Shown here: piece by piece, positions 36,502 to 45,527 of the stretch
How the letters are laid out: each line of letters begins with the position of its first letter
Numbering within the stretch: position 1 is the stretch's first letter
Assembly (NCBI RefSeq): GCF_907164905.1
Contig: NZ_CAJRAF010000002.1
Location: 744,001-808,000, forward strand
Direction: 5' to 3'
Source: Dyadobacter sp. CECT 9275
Lineage (GTDB): Bacteria > Bacteroidota > Bacteroidia > Cytophagales > Spirosomataceae
Length of the DNA stretch: 64,000 bases
Notes under the pieces: generated by a model
Told to the model about the DNA's origin: nothing
Database searches by the model: none
What the model saw: the letters and a program-made list of their open reading frames with translations, nothing else
Program-made: the position numbers and the translations under genes

Positions 36502-39500
36502 ATGTACAAAATATTATATGCAATCATTGCAATAGTGCTATGCATAACCAGGCCCGCACTGAGCCAAACGCTCGCCGCCCATTACATACAGGAACCCGCG
36601 CAGCAGGAGGACAAATCTCCCAACACCATTACCCTGAGTGAAGCACTGGATAAACTCAGCAAACATTACAATGTAAGCTTTGAATTCAGCGACCGCCTCG
36701 TGAAAGACAAAACGGTCAATACAAAGCTGCTGAGTGGCAATGAAGGGTTAGATAAAAAGTTAAAACGTATATTAGACCCGTTAACTCTTCAGTATGAACG
36801 GTTCGGCAAAAAATCTTATGTTATCTTTGTTCAGGCAGGAGAACAGAAACCTTCTGTAAAGCCTCAGACAAGCAATCTGAAACAGGAGATACTTACCGAA
36901 CCCGCGGTAATGAGTGAAGACAACAACCGGGGACAGGCAACATCTTTCCAGGCCGGGAAAGCCAAAATTGTTACAGCTTCTTCGGATATTACGATCAGCG
37001 GAACCGTTTCCGATGAAAAAAATGATCCGTTACCCGGTGTCAGTGTGATTGTGAAAGGGACCCAGCACGGAACCATTACGGACCCCAACGGAAAATTTTC
37101 ACTGGATGTCCCTGATCCCGCCTCAAAGATTATATTTTCCTTTGTGGGGTATCTTTCCCAGGAGATCACAGTGGGCAACCAGGGGAATATCAACATAGTA
37201 CTTAAACTGGACACGAAGGCACTTGAGGAAGTAGTGGTGGTAGGTTATGGAACCGTCAGGAAAAGTGACCTGACAGGATCCGTTACCAAGGTAGGAGAAG
37301 CTAACATTAAGGCAACGCCCATTTCATCGCTGGACCGCGCCATGCAAGGCAGGGCCGCTGGTGTGCAGGTAGTAACCAATTCGGCGCGTCCGGGCGGAGG
37401 ATCCACAATCCGTATCCGGGGCTCTGGTTCCGTCAATGCGGGAAACGATCCGCTGTATGTAATTGACGGCTTCCCTACCGGGAATTTAAACAGTATCAAT
37501 ACAGATGATATAGAATCCATAGAGGTACTTAAGGATGCCTCAGCAACCGCTATATATGGATCTCGGGGTTCAAACGGCGTGGTATTGGTTACCACCAAAA
37601 GAGGAAAAGCCGGGAAAGCCGTTATCAGTTACGACGGATACTACGGTAACCAGTCGGTGCGCCGGACCATCCCGTTATTAAATGCCAGGCAATTTGCGGA
37701 GCTTGTAAATGAGGCACAAACCAATAACGGCGGGAAACCTTATTTCGACGGAAGCACAGCGGATAAGCCCGCGCCGACTACCCTGGGTGCAGGCACAGAC
37801 TGGCAGAAAGTAGTACTCCGCGACGCCCCTATTCAAAGTCATCAGCTATCTGTTTCTGGGGGAACAGACAAATCACGTTATGCCATTTCATTTGGTTACT
37901 TCGGGCAGGACGGTATTATTCTTAATTCGAATTTCAAAAGATACACCCTGCGGGCAAACCTGGACAACGATCTCAGTACCAGATTAAAAGTGGGACTAAC
38001 CATGCAGGGGGCCTATACCACTGGCAGCAACGCACGTACAGAAGTGGACGGAAATGCAGGAGGAGGCGTTATCAGTGCTGCACTGAGTTATTCCCCAACC
38101 TTTCCGGTACGCAATGCTAACGGCAGCTACTTCAAAAACCAGGGTACGCTCAACGGGCTGGCAGTGGATAATCCTTTGGCGCTGGCGAATGAATTCACAA
38201 ATAAAACCGCCACCATCCGCCTGCTGGCCAATACTTTTATCGACTACAAAATTCTGAACGGACTGAATTTCAGAACGAGTTTCGGAGCTGACCTGATCAC
38301 TACCAAAACCAATGCTTACGTTACGCGGCTTGCCATTGACGGCGCCAGTGTGGGCGGGAAAGGTTCGGTGGGAAATACTCAAGATGTGAACTGGCTCAAC
38401 GAAAACACCCTGAATTATAACCGCCAGCTAACACCCCGTCACAACATCAGCGCTCTGCTGGGTTATACCATCCAAGGTCTGGGCAGAGAAACGGTAACGG
38501 CCTATGCCAACACTTTTTCTGACGATTTCGCCCAATACAACAACCTTGGGGCCGGTTCCACCCTGGTATCACCCTCCACAGGCGCCAGCCAGTGGCGACT
38601 GATTTCCTACATAGCAAGGGCAAATTATGCTTACGACGACCGGTTTCTCGCTACTTTCACTGCCCGTCGCGATGGCTCCTCGAGGTTCGGGCCCAACAAC
38701 AAATTCGGTTTTTTCCCCTCGGGAGCACTGGCCTGGAAAATTGCCAATGAAAAATGGGTAAAGGATATTACGGCCATCTCTGATGCCAAAATAAGGATGA
38801 GTTATGGCCTTACCGGAAATCAGGACATCGATAATTACAGATACCTCGCCAATATCAGCTCTCCCTCCTACGTAATCGGAGGTACGCTTTACACTGGCTC
38901 GGCAACCGCAGGCATTGCCAATCCCGACCTGCGCTGGGAAAAAAACGCTCAGTTTGATGCGGGTGTTGATATCAGTTTTTTCAGAAACCGCATCCAGCTG
39001 TCAGCAGATTACTATATCAAGAAAACCTCAGACCTGCTTTTTAGTGTAGGTGTCCCGACTTCCTCCGGATTCTCAACCACCCTGAAAAATATCGGCAGTG
39101 TCCGCAATGCCGGATTTGAATTTTCTTTCAACAGCATCAATATCGACCACGGTGGTTTTCGCTGGGCGTCGGAATTTAATATCACCTTTAACAGAAACAA
39201 AATACTGACGCTGGACGGCCGTCAGGAGTTCAGGACCGGCTCGGACGCTACCATTCACAACACTTCACAAAACCCGATTTTACTGAGGGTCGGCAGTCCG
39301 CTTGGCAACTTTTTCGGCTTGGTAACGGATGGTATTTTCCAGAATCAGGCCGAGGTGGATGCCTCTTCACAGAAAAATGCCAAGCCAGGTGACCTCCGTT
39401 ACAAAGATCTCAACGGTGACGGCAACATCAGTGACCTGGACCGGGATATTATCGGAAATTCCAATCCTGACTTTTTCGGCGGCCTCAATAATACCTTTTC

Positions 39501-39960
39501 CTTTAAAGGTTTTGACCTGAATATTTTCATACAGGGAAGCTATGGTAATGAAATCCTGAACTACGGAACGTTTGATCTTCTTAACATGACGGGCGGAAAC
39601 AACCAGTCGGCCAAGGCACTGGACCGGTGGACGCCTGCCAACCCCGGCAACACCATTCCCCGTGCCAATGCGGCGGGCGGTTCCAGGCTGCTGTCCAGCC
39701 TGCACATAGAAGACGGCTCCTACCTGCGTGTAAAGAACATCTCTTTCGGTTATAATCTGCCCAAATCCTGGTTGAGCCGGGTATCTGTCGGCTCGGCAAA
39801 GGTGTATGTGGCTTTGCAAAACTATCTCACCTTCACTAAATATTCGGGCCTTGACCCTGAGGTGAACCGGTACGGAAGTTCGTCGCTCAGCCAGGGACTG
39901 GATTATGGCGCTTACCCCGCAGCGAAAACGATCTTGGCAGGCATCAATCTAAAATTCTAA
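36502..39960 (+). CDS. SusC-type TonB-dependent transducer with STN domain
   Basis: A 1152-residue protein: signal peptide (to about residue 21), an STN signalling domain (about 42-112, TITLSEALDKLSKHYNVSFEFS), a long linker, CarboxypepD_reg (about 163-233, SGTVSDEKNDPLPGVSVIVKG), TonB box and plug (about 244-360, VVVGYGTVRKSDLTGS, SIEVLKDASATAIYGSRGSNGV) and a barrel ending TILAGINLKF. The STN domain is the part that contacts the FecR protein in the periplasm, so this receptor both imports and signals. susD follows 15 bases later. Confidence 0.96.
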   Translation: MYKILYAIIAIVLCITRPALSQTLAAHYIQEPAQQEDKSPNTITLSEALDKLSKHYNVSFEFSDRLVKDKTVNTKLLSGNEGLDKKLKRILDPLTLQYERFGKKSYVIFVQAGEQKPSVKPQTSNLKQEILTEPAVMSEDNNRGQATSFQAGKAKIVTASSDITISGTVSDEKNDPLPGVSVIVKGTQHGTITDPNGKFSLDVPDPASKIIFSFVGYLSQEITVGNQGNINIVLKLDTKALEEVVVVGYGTVRKSDLTGSVTKVGEANIKATPISSLDRAMQGRAAGVQVVTNSARPGGGSTIRIRGSGSVNAGNDPLYVIDGFPTGNLNSINTDDIESIEVLKDASATAIYGSRGSNGVVLVTTKRGKAGKAVISYDGYYGNQSVRRTIPLLNARQFAELVNEAQTNNGGKPYFDGSTADKPAPTTLGAGTDWQKVVLRDAPIQSHQLSVSGGTDKSRYAISFGYFGQDGIILNSNFKRYTLRANLDNDLSTRLKVGLTMQGAYTTGSNARTEVDGNAGGGVISAALSYSPTFPVRNANGSYFKNQGTLNGLAVDNPLALANEFTNKTATIRLLANTFIDYKILNGLNFRTSFGADLITTKTNAYVTRLAIDGASVGGKGSVGNTQDVNWLNENTLNYNRQLTPRHNISALLGYTIQGLGRETVTAYANTFSDDFAQYNNLGAGSTLVSPSTGASQWRLISYIARANYAYDDRFLATFTARRDGSSRFGPNNKFGFFPSGALAWKIANEKWVKDITAISDAKIRMSYGLTGNQDIDNYRYLANISSPSYVIGGTLYTGSATAGIANPDLRWEKNAQFDAGVDISFFRNRIQLSADYYIKKTSDLLFSVGVPTSSGFSTTLKNIGSVRNAGFEFSFNSINIDHGGFRWASEFNITFNRNKILTLDGRQEFRTGSDATIHNTSQNPILLRVGSPLGNFFGLVTDGIFQNQAEVDASSQKNAKPGDLRYKDLNGDGNISDLDRDIIGNSNPDFFGGLNNTFSFKGFDLNIFIQGSYGNEILNYGTFDLLNMTGGNNQSAKALDRWTPANPGNTIPRANAAGGSRLLSSLHIEDGSYLRVKNISFGYNLPKSWLSRVSVGSAKVYVALQNYLTFTKYSGLDPEVNRYGSSSLSQGLDYGAYPAAKTILAGINLKF

Positions 39961-39975
39961 ATCCTTGCATCCATC

Positions 39976-41421
39976 ATGAAGATTTATAAAGTAGTACCTT
40001 TAATGGCCATTTTGTTCTCTGCATGTGAGAGCCAGCTGGACCTTTCCCCGGTAACGAATTTAACCAATGCTACCTACTACAAAACAGCAGACGATGCAAA
40101 AGCAGCGTTGGGAGCATGTTATGCGGTAATCAGTAACCCGGATCCCAATCTGGATATCACCACCACCGACGACGCCATTCCGTTCCTGACAGGAGCGGCA
40201 GACCGGCCATTGCTCTGGCGATATGACCTTACCCCCTCCAATTCGCTGATCAGCTCCTATGCCAGTTCTTATTCGGGGATCAATCGTTCCAATATTGTTA
40301 TTGACCGGCTACCGGGAATAACCATGGATGAAGAACTGAAAAAAAGATACATCGCCGAAGCCCGGTTTTTAAGGGCTTTGCATTATTTTACATTGGTGCA
40401 GTATTACGGAGACGTCCCGATCGTCACCAAAGAAACCAGCTCACTGGACGGCCTGGAGATCGAGCGCTCCCCCGCGGCCAAGGTTTATGATCTTATCGAG
40501 TCGGACCTGAAAGAGGCAGAAGCAGTACTGCCCAAAACCTATCCGGCCAGCGAGTCTGGCAGGGCGACACAGGGAGCGGCCAAAGGAATCCTTGCCCGGT
40601 TATACCTGTATCGGGCCGGTACCACGCAGTCCTCTCCTTTCTGGGCGCAGGCAGCAACAAAAGCAAAAGAAGTAATGGACCTTGGGGTATACGACCTGCA
40701 TGCCAATTTCGCCGATGCGTTTGCACTTACGGCGCGCGGTGGTAAAGAGAATATCTTTGAAGTACAATACCTCACCGATGTACGCGGGCATAGCCTTGGT
40801 CGTGGTTTTGGGGTGCGTTCAGCTCCCATTTATCCGGGAGGTGGTGCGGGCATTGCAAGACCAACCGCCAGTTTGTTTAACCTCTATACCGAAGCCGACA
40901 AACGCAAAGCGGTCACCTTCATTACTTCCTATGTCTATAACAATGTGACCACTACCCTGTCCATCACTGATCCGGATTTCACAAAAGCCATTTCATTTCA
41001 GAAACTCTGGGACAAGTCGGCCAAAACCAACGGTGGTGAAGGAACCAGCAGACCGGTACTCCGCTATGCAGATGTATTACTGATGTATGCTGAGGCATTG
41101 AATGAAACAAACAACGGGCCAAACGCAGAAGCCTATACGGCACTGAACAAAGTCCGGATACGGGCGGGACTTACGCCGTTAGCGGGGCTTACCTACGAAA
41201 GTTTTAAGGAGGCTGTATGGCTGGAAAGGCGCCTGGAACTGACATTTGAAAACAACCGCAGGTTTGACCTCATCCGAACGGGTCGTTTGATACAGGCCGT
41301 CAAAGCGGAAAACAGTTTTAACCGAAATGCACTCATCCAGCCATATCACGTATTACTTCCAATCCCACAGAATGACATGGACGTAAATCCGAAACTGGTA
41401 CAGAATCCGGGGTACAAATAA
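39976..41421 (+). CDS. SusD/RagB-family outer membrane lipoprotein
   Basis: A 481-residue protein with a lipobox (FSAC, Cys17) and the canonical SusD pattern: LSPVTNLTNATYYKTADDAKAALGACY at the N-terminus, RFLRALHYFTLVQYYGDVPIV, ATQGAAKGILARLYLY (TPR-like helices) and a C-terminal SusD_RagB domain with RPVLRYADVLLMYAEALNE and LERRLELTFENNRRFDLIRTG. It forms the lid of the STN-type SusC. It is a different subfamily from the SusD at 2469-4229. Confidence 0.96.
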   Translation: MKIYKVVPLMAILFSACESQLDLSPVTNLTNATYYKTADDAKAALGACYAVISNPDPNLDITTTDDAIPFLTGAADRPLLWRYDLTPSNSLISSYASSYSGINRSNIVIDRLPGITMDEELKKRYIAEARFLRALHYFTLVQYYGDVPIVTKETSSLDGLEIERSPAAKVYDLIESDLKEAEAVLPKTYPASESGRATQGAAKGILARLYLYRAGTTQSSPFWAQAATKAKEVMDLGVYDLHANFADAFALTARGGKENIFEVQYLTDVRGHSLGRGFGVRSAPIYPGGGAGIARPTASLFNLYTEADKRKAVTFITSYVYNNVTTTLSITDPDFTKAISFQKLWDKSAKTNGGEGTSRPVLRYADVLLMYAEALNETNNGPNAEAYTALNKVRIRAGLTPLAGLTYESFKEAVWLERRLELTFENNRRFDLIRTGRLIQAVKAENSFNRNALIQPYHVLLPIPQNDMDVNPKLVQNPGYK

Positions 41422-41543
41422 TTGTAATCCGGAATCAAACCGGAAATAGCTGGTTGATTTACGGTAATTATTAGTACCTTATTATAATATTTATTCCACT
41501 TATCGTTACATAAAACACTTCCTTCATTTCCCAGTCTCGCCTG

Positions 41544-42137
41544 ATGCCATCGCTTTCCCGACATACCGATGAAACCAAAATTTGGATCAAGCTCCTGAAT
41601 GGAGATCAGGCGGCACTTGCTTTTTTCTACGAAAGGTATGCCGACTGGCTCTTGAAATATGGGTTATCCGTGCATTATAACCGGGAAATGATACGGGATG
41701 CTGTACAGGAATTGTTTGTTAATATCTGGAATCGGCGCGAAAATTTATCCGTCCCGGATTCTGTAAAATACTATCTGGCCATTTCCCTTCGTCGCATTAT
41801 ACTCAAAGATGTAATCAATGCCAGGTTATCAACCGATGACTTTTCTGATGATTCGGTTTCCTGTTTATACTACGAAAACCTCGCAGACGAAGAACAGGAA
41901 GAAGATATGCACAGGAAATTGCAGGATGCAGTCAGGTCATTACCAGCCAGGCAGCAGGAGGTGATCTTCCTGCGTTTTTTTGAAAAACTCAGTTATGAAG
42001 AAATTACAGGAATCACCGGGCTCGACTATCAGATCCTGCGGAACACCATTTACCGTGCCATCAAAACCTTACGACAAGTACTGGTTGAAAAAATTGCACT
42101 GATTTCTTTTTTGTCCATCCTGCCGTCACTTTTCTGA
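41544..42137 (+). CDS. ECF sigma factor (sigma-70 family, RpoE-like)
   Basis: A 197-residue protein with sigma region 2 (about 22-88, LLNGDQAALAFFYERYADWLLKYGL ... AVQELFVNIWNRRENL) and region 4 (about 124-178, LPARQQEVIFLRFFEKLSYEEITGITGL). The length and pattern fit the Bacteroidota ECF group that works with FecR. It lies after SusD and 122 bases downstream of its stop, not before FecR as usual, and is followed by the pyruvyl transferase-like genes. A separate promoter in the A/T-rich gap (41422-41543) is possible. Confidence 0.93.
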   Translation: MPSLSRHTDETKIWIKLLNGDQAALAFFYERYADWLLKYGLSVHYNREMIRDAVQELFVNIWNRRENLSVPDSVKYYLAISLRRIILKDVINARLSTDDFSDDSVSCLYYENLADEEQEEDMHRKLQDAVRSLPARQQEVIFLRFFEKLSYEEITGITGLDYQILRNTIYRAIKTLRQVLVEKIALISFLSILPSLF

Positions 42138-42184
42138 TCCGGCATCCAACCATAACCACCGGAATTCCGGATAACAACAACCAC

Positions 42185-43465
42185 ATGAGAAATATCAGAT
42201 ATCCCGGAAGAAGGGAATTCCTTAAGGGCTCTGCGCTTGCAGCACTTTCCTTATTAACCCCGCTGCAAGGCTTTTCTAACAAAAAAAATCCGGTACTTAT
42301 CCTACGCTCGTCCTGGCAGACGGTTAACATCGGTGATATAGGGCATACCCCGGGGGTACTTGCGCTGCTGGAAAAATACCTGCCCGGCGTAGAAGTGCGC
42401 CTATGGCCCTCCGACGTTGGCAACGGCGTTGAAGAAATGCTCATGAAACGGTTCCCGAAACTGAAAATTATCAAAACCGATGAGGATAAAAAATCAGCCA
42501 TGGCCGAAGCCGATTTTATGCTGCATGGCTCAGGCCCATCGCTTGTTGCCCGTGCCACGCTGGAAGACTGGCGCAAAACGGGAAAGCCTTATGGTGTTTA
42601 TGGGATAACTTTCCCCGGAGTTTACGGTACGCCTGATCAGGCCAGGAAAGCCTCCCCACAGGATATTGAGTTACTGAACAACGCACGCTTCGCTTATTTC
42701 AGGGATTCTGTTTCTCTTTCCATTGCCAAAGAGGTGGGAGTAAAATGCCCGATCATGGAATTTGGACCGGACGGTGCCTTTGCTGTTGATGTAAAAGACG
42801 ATGCTTCCGCAATCGATTTCATGAAAACGCACCACCTGGAAGAGGGCAAATTCATGTGCGTCATACCGCGCTACCGCTATACCCCCTGGTGGAAAATACC
42901 TAGTAAAAAAAGGACAATTGATGAAGAAAAGGATGCTATCAATCAGAAAATGAAAGAACATGATAACGGTCCGATAAGGGATACCATCATTGCGGTTGTC
43001 AGGCAAACCTCCATGAAAATCCTCATTTGCCCGGAAGATGAAACACAGGTGTCCATAGGCAAGGAAATGCTGTACGACAAACTACCTGAGGATGTAAAAG
43101 CAAAGGTGGTATTAAGGGAAAAATACTGGCTGACCGACGAGGCAGTAAGTACCTATATCCGATCAGCCGGATTATTCGGGCTCGAAATGCATTCACCCAT
43201 TATGTGCATTGGTAATGGAATTCCCGCTACGGTAGGCCGTTTTGGCGAACAAACCAGTAAAGGTTTTATGTGGAAAGACATCGGTCTGGGCGACTGGCTT
43301 TTCGATATGGACGTCCCCTCCGATGTATCAGCCATTACGCCGGCTGTGCTGGCTATAGCCAAAGATCCCAAAAGCGCCAAAAAGAAAGCACTTAAGGCAA
43401 GGGATTTTGTGGTCAAAAGACAACAGGAAACGATGGCCGTTTTAAAGAAAAACCTGTACTCCTAA
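42185..43465 (+). CDS. Tat-exported polysaccharide pyruvyl transferase-family protein (copy 1)
   Basis: A 426-residue protein with a twin-arginine motif near the N-terminus (GRREFLKGSALAALSLL). The body resembles the polysaccharide pyruvyl transferase family (PF04230): LRSSWQTVNIGDIGHTPGVLALLEKYLP, WPSDVGNGVEEML, LHGSGPSLV, the aromatic ITFPGVYG, YFRDSVSLSIAKEVG, and the C-terminal block GLFGLEMHSPIMCIGNGIPA followed by FGEQTSKGFMWKDIGLGDWLFD. Family enzymes attach pyruvate from PEP to sugars; but an exported protein has no PEP, so another donor or activity is likely. It is followed after 16 bases by a close paralogue. Confidence 0.85.
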   Translation: MRNIRYPGRREFLKGSALAALSLLTPLQGFSNKKNPVLILRSSWQTVNIGDIGHTPGVLALLEKYLPGVEVRLWPSDVGNGVEEMLMKRFPKLKIIKTDEDKKSAMAEADFMLHGSGPSLVARATLEDWRKTGKPYGVYGITFPGVYGTPDQARKASPQDIELLNNARFAYFRDSVSLSIAKEVGVKCPIMEFGPDGAFAVDVKDDASAIDFMKTHHLEEGKFMCVIPRYRYTPWWKIPSKKRTIDEEKDAINQKMKEHDNGPIRDTIIAVVRQTSMKILICPEDETQVSIGKEMLYDKLPEDVKAKVVLREKYWLTDEAVSTYIRSAGLFGLEMHSPIMCIGNGIPATVGRFGEQTSKGFMWKDIGLGDWLFDMDVPSDVSAITPAVLAIAKDPKSAKKKALKARDFVVKRQQETMAVLKKNLYS

Positions 43466-43481
43466 CCTATTTCCGCATCGC

Positions 43482-44753
43482 ATGTCTACCAGCCGACGAG
43501 CATTTTTAAAACAAACACCGGTATTACTGGGCCTGCTGCAGGGATTACCCGTTTTGGGATCAGGGCAGAAAAAGAAAAAAGTAATGATTCTCCGTTCTTC
43601 CTGGCAGACCGTCAATATAGGAGATATTGCCCATACACCCGGCGTATTAACCTTACTCGAAAAACATCTTCCGGATGTGGAAGTCAGGCTCTGGCCTTCC
43701 GATGTGGGAAATGGTGTGGAGGAAATGATCCTGCGCAGGTTCCCCAAACTTATCATTCTGAAAACGGAGGAGCAAAAAGCAGCGGCCATCCAGGAAGCCG
43801 ATTTTTTCCTGCACGGATCAGGTCCATCTTTTACAGGAAGAAAAGAAGTGGAACGCTGGACACAGGCCAGTAACAAACCGTATGGGATTTACGGTATCAC
43901 CTATCCCGGTGTTTACGGATTCCCCGAGGACCGGGGTAAGTTCAATCCTGCTGATATAGAACTGCTTTCCAAAGCCCAGTTTGCCTATTTCCGGGATTCG
44001 GTGTCTCTACAATTTGCAAAAAACCATGGAGTGAAATGCCCGGAGATGGCGTTTTGCCCCGACGGAGCATTTGCGGTTGATGTAAAAGATGATAAGTCGG
44101 CAGTGGCTTTTCTGAAAGAACATAATTTGAAAGATGGCAAGTTTATGTGTGTGATACCACAGTTCCGTTTCTCACCATGGTGGGAAATACCCGCCAAAAA
44201 GCTGGCCATGAACGAGGCTAAAAATGCCCATAACATGAAAATGAAGGAACAGGACAACGCACCGATCCGGGAAGCCATCATTGCGGTGATCCGTCAGACC
44301 GGCCTGAAAATTCTGATCGTACCGGAAAATGAAACACAGGTTCACATTGGAAAAGAAATGCTGTATGATCCGTTGCCCGAAGATGTTAAAAAGAAAGTGG
44401 TATGGCGGGATCATTACTGGCTTACGGACGAGGCTGTTAGTACTTATGCCCGGTCGGCTGGTTTGTTTGGACTCGAAATGCATTCACCCATCATGTGCAT
44501 CGGGTTGGGAGTGCCAGCCATTGTCTGCCGTTTTGAAGAACAAACCAGCAAAGGATTCATGTGGAAAGACATTGGCCTTGGAGACTGGCTGTTTGACATG
44601 GACACTCCAAAAGACGTGGCCCGCATTGTATCAGCAGTGCTGGATATGGCCAAAAATCCAAAAGCGGCAAAAGAGAAGGCAGCGAAAGCATTAAAATTCG
44701 TCAGAAAAAGACAGGACGAAACCATGGCTTTTCTAAAAGAAAAACTGGTTTAA
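43482..44753 (+). CDS. Tat-exported polysaccharide pyruvyl transferase-family protein (copy 2)
   Basis: A 423-residue paralogue of the preceding gene, sharing whole blocks such as LRSSWQTVNIGDIAHTPGVL, WPSDVGNGVEEM, YFRDSVSL, FMCVIP and TSKGFMWKDIGLGDWLFDMD. The twin-arginine signal is SRRAFLKQTPVLLGLLQG. The conservation of the blocks with divergence elsewhere points to a tandem duplication that has been kept, perhaps with different substrates. Both copies end in a lysine-rich helix (FVRKRQDETMAFLKEKL). The nearest following gene starts 136 bases later. Confidence 0.85.
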   Translation: MSTSRRAFLKQTPVLLGLLQGLPVLGSGQKKKKVMILRSSWQTVNIGDIAHTPGVLTLLEKHLPDVEVRLWPSDVGNGVEEMILRRFPKLIILKTEEQKAAAIQEADFFLHGSGPSFTGRKEVERWTQASNKPYGIYGITYPGVYGFPEDRGKFNPADIELLSKAQFAYFRDSVSLQFAKNHGVKCPEMAFCPDGAFAVDVKDDKSAVAFLKEHNLKDGKFMCVIPQFRFSPWWEIPAKKLAMNEAKNAHNMKMKEQDNAPIREAIIAVIRQTGLKILIVPENETQVHIGKEMLYDPLPEDVKKKVVWRDHYWLTDEAVSTYARSAGLFGLEMHSPIMCIGLGVPAIVCRFEEQTSKGFMWKDIGLGDWLFDMDTPKDVARIVSAVLDMAKNPKAAKEKAAKALKFVRKRQDETMAFLKEKLV

Positions 44754-44889
44754 AATACCCGCCTGGCAGGGGCCTACACAGAGGAGCCTTTGGATTGATA
44801 GCCATATCAGTCCGAAGGTTTTTCATTCATTCATACTGGAACGATCTTTGTTGATATCGGAAATGTATCAATCTGAAAAAGAAAATATA

Positions 44890-45429
44890 ATGGACAGCAT
44901 CAATCAACAGCAGCCGGAGGAAAACCATAAGGACCTTTTTGGCAGAGAGGCCGGGCAAAAAATCAGGGAGATGGCCAAAAGCGCCAATACATGCCATTTT
45001 TGTACGAGGATAACCACCGGACAGCCACTAAAAGTAAGACCGATGTCAGTACAGCAAGTAGACAATGAAGGGAATTTCTGGTTTTTAAGTGCGGATGATA
45101 GTCATAAAAATGCAGATATACAGGCTGATTCCAACGTGCATTTATTGTTTCAGGGTTCCGCCTACTCCGATTTTTTAAGTGTGTATGGCACAGCAACTAT
45201 TTCGAAAGACAAACAGATCATCAAAGAGCTATGGGAACCCATTTTAAAAACCTGGTTTACCGAAGGTATCGATGATCCCCGCATTACGGCCATCAGGGTG
45301 GAAGCCCGCGAGGGTTATTATTGGGACAATAAACACGGGAATGCGGTAGCGTTTGCCAAAACACTGGTGGGTGCTATGATCGGTAAAACACTGGACGATT
45401 CCATTGAAGGAAAACTGGTTAATCCGTAG
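44890..45429 (+). CDS. Pyridoxamine 5'-phosphate oxidase-like (general stress protein 26-type) protein
   Basis: A 179-residue cytoplasmic protein of the PNPOx-like flavin-binding split barrel family: IREMAKSANTCHFCTRITTGQPLKVRPMSVQ, NFWFLSADDSHKNADIQ, VHLLFQGSAYSDFLSVYGTATIS and a C-terminal GYYWDNKHGNAVAFAK. GSP26-type members bind FMN or F420 and are induced by stress; the substrate is unknown. The ATG at 44890 is preferred over upstream TTG (44848) and ATG (44863) since family similarity begins there. It is followed by a strong terminator. Confidence 0.85.
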   Translation: MDSINQQQPEENHKDLFGREAGQKIREMAKSANTCHFCTRITTGQPLKVRPMSVQQVDNEGNFWFLSADDSHKNADIQADSNVHLLFQGSAYSDFLSVYGTATISKDKQIIKELWEPILKTWFTEGIDDPRITAIRVEAREGYYWDNKHGNAVAFAKTLVGAMIGKTLDDSIEGKLVNP

Positions 45430-45462
45430 TTTTTGTAGTGCCGCCTCTTCATGATAAACCGC

Positions 45463-45506
45463 TTGCCTCAGGAAATGTTGAAGTCTCTTCACATTTCCTG
45501 AGGCAA
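45463..45506. terminator. Long bidirectional hairpin between convergent genes
   Basis: Bases 45463-45483 and 45487-45506 form a stem of about 20 bp with one bulged base and a loop of three; the outer 15 bp (TTGCCTCAGGAAATG) are perfectly complementary. It lies between the PNPOx-like gene (+) and the FtsX permease (-). The stem is unusually long for a terminator. Confidence 0.8.
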
Positions 45507-45527
45507 TTGCATTACAAATGCTCCGGC

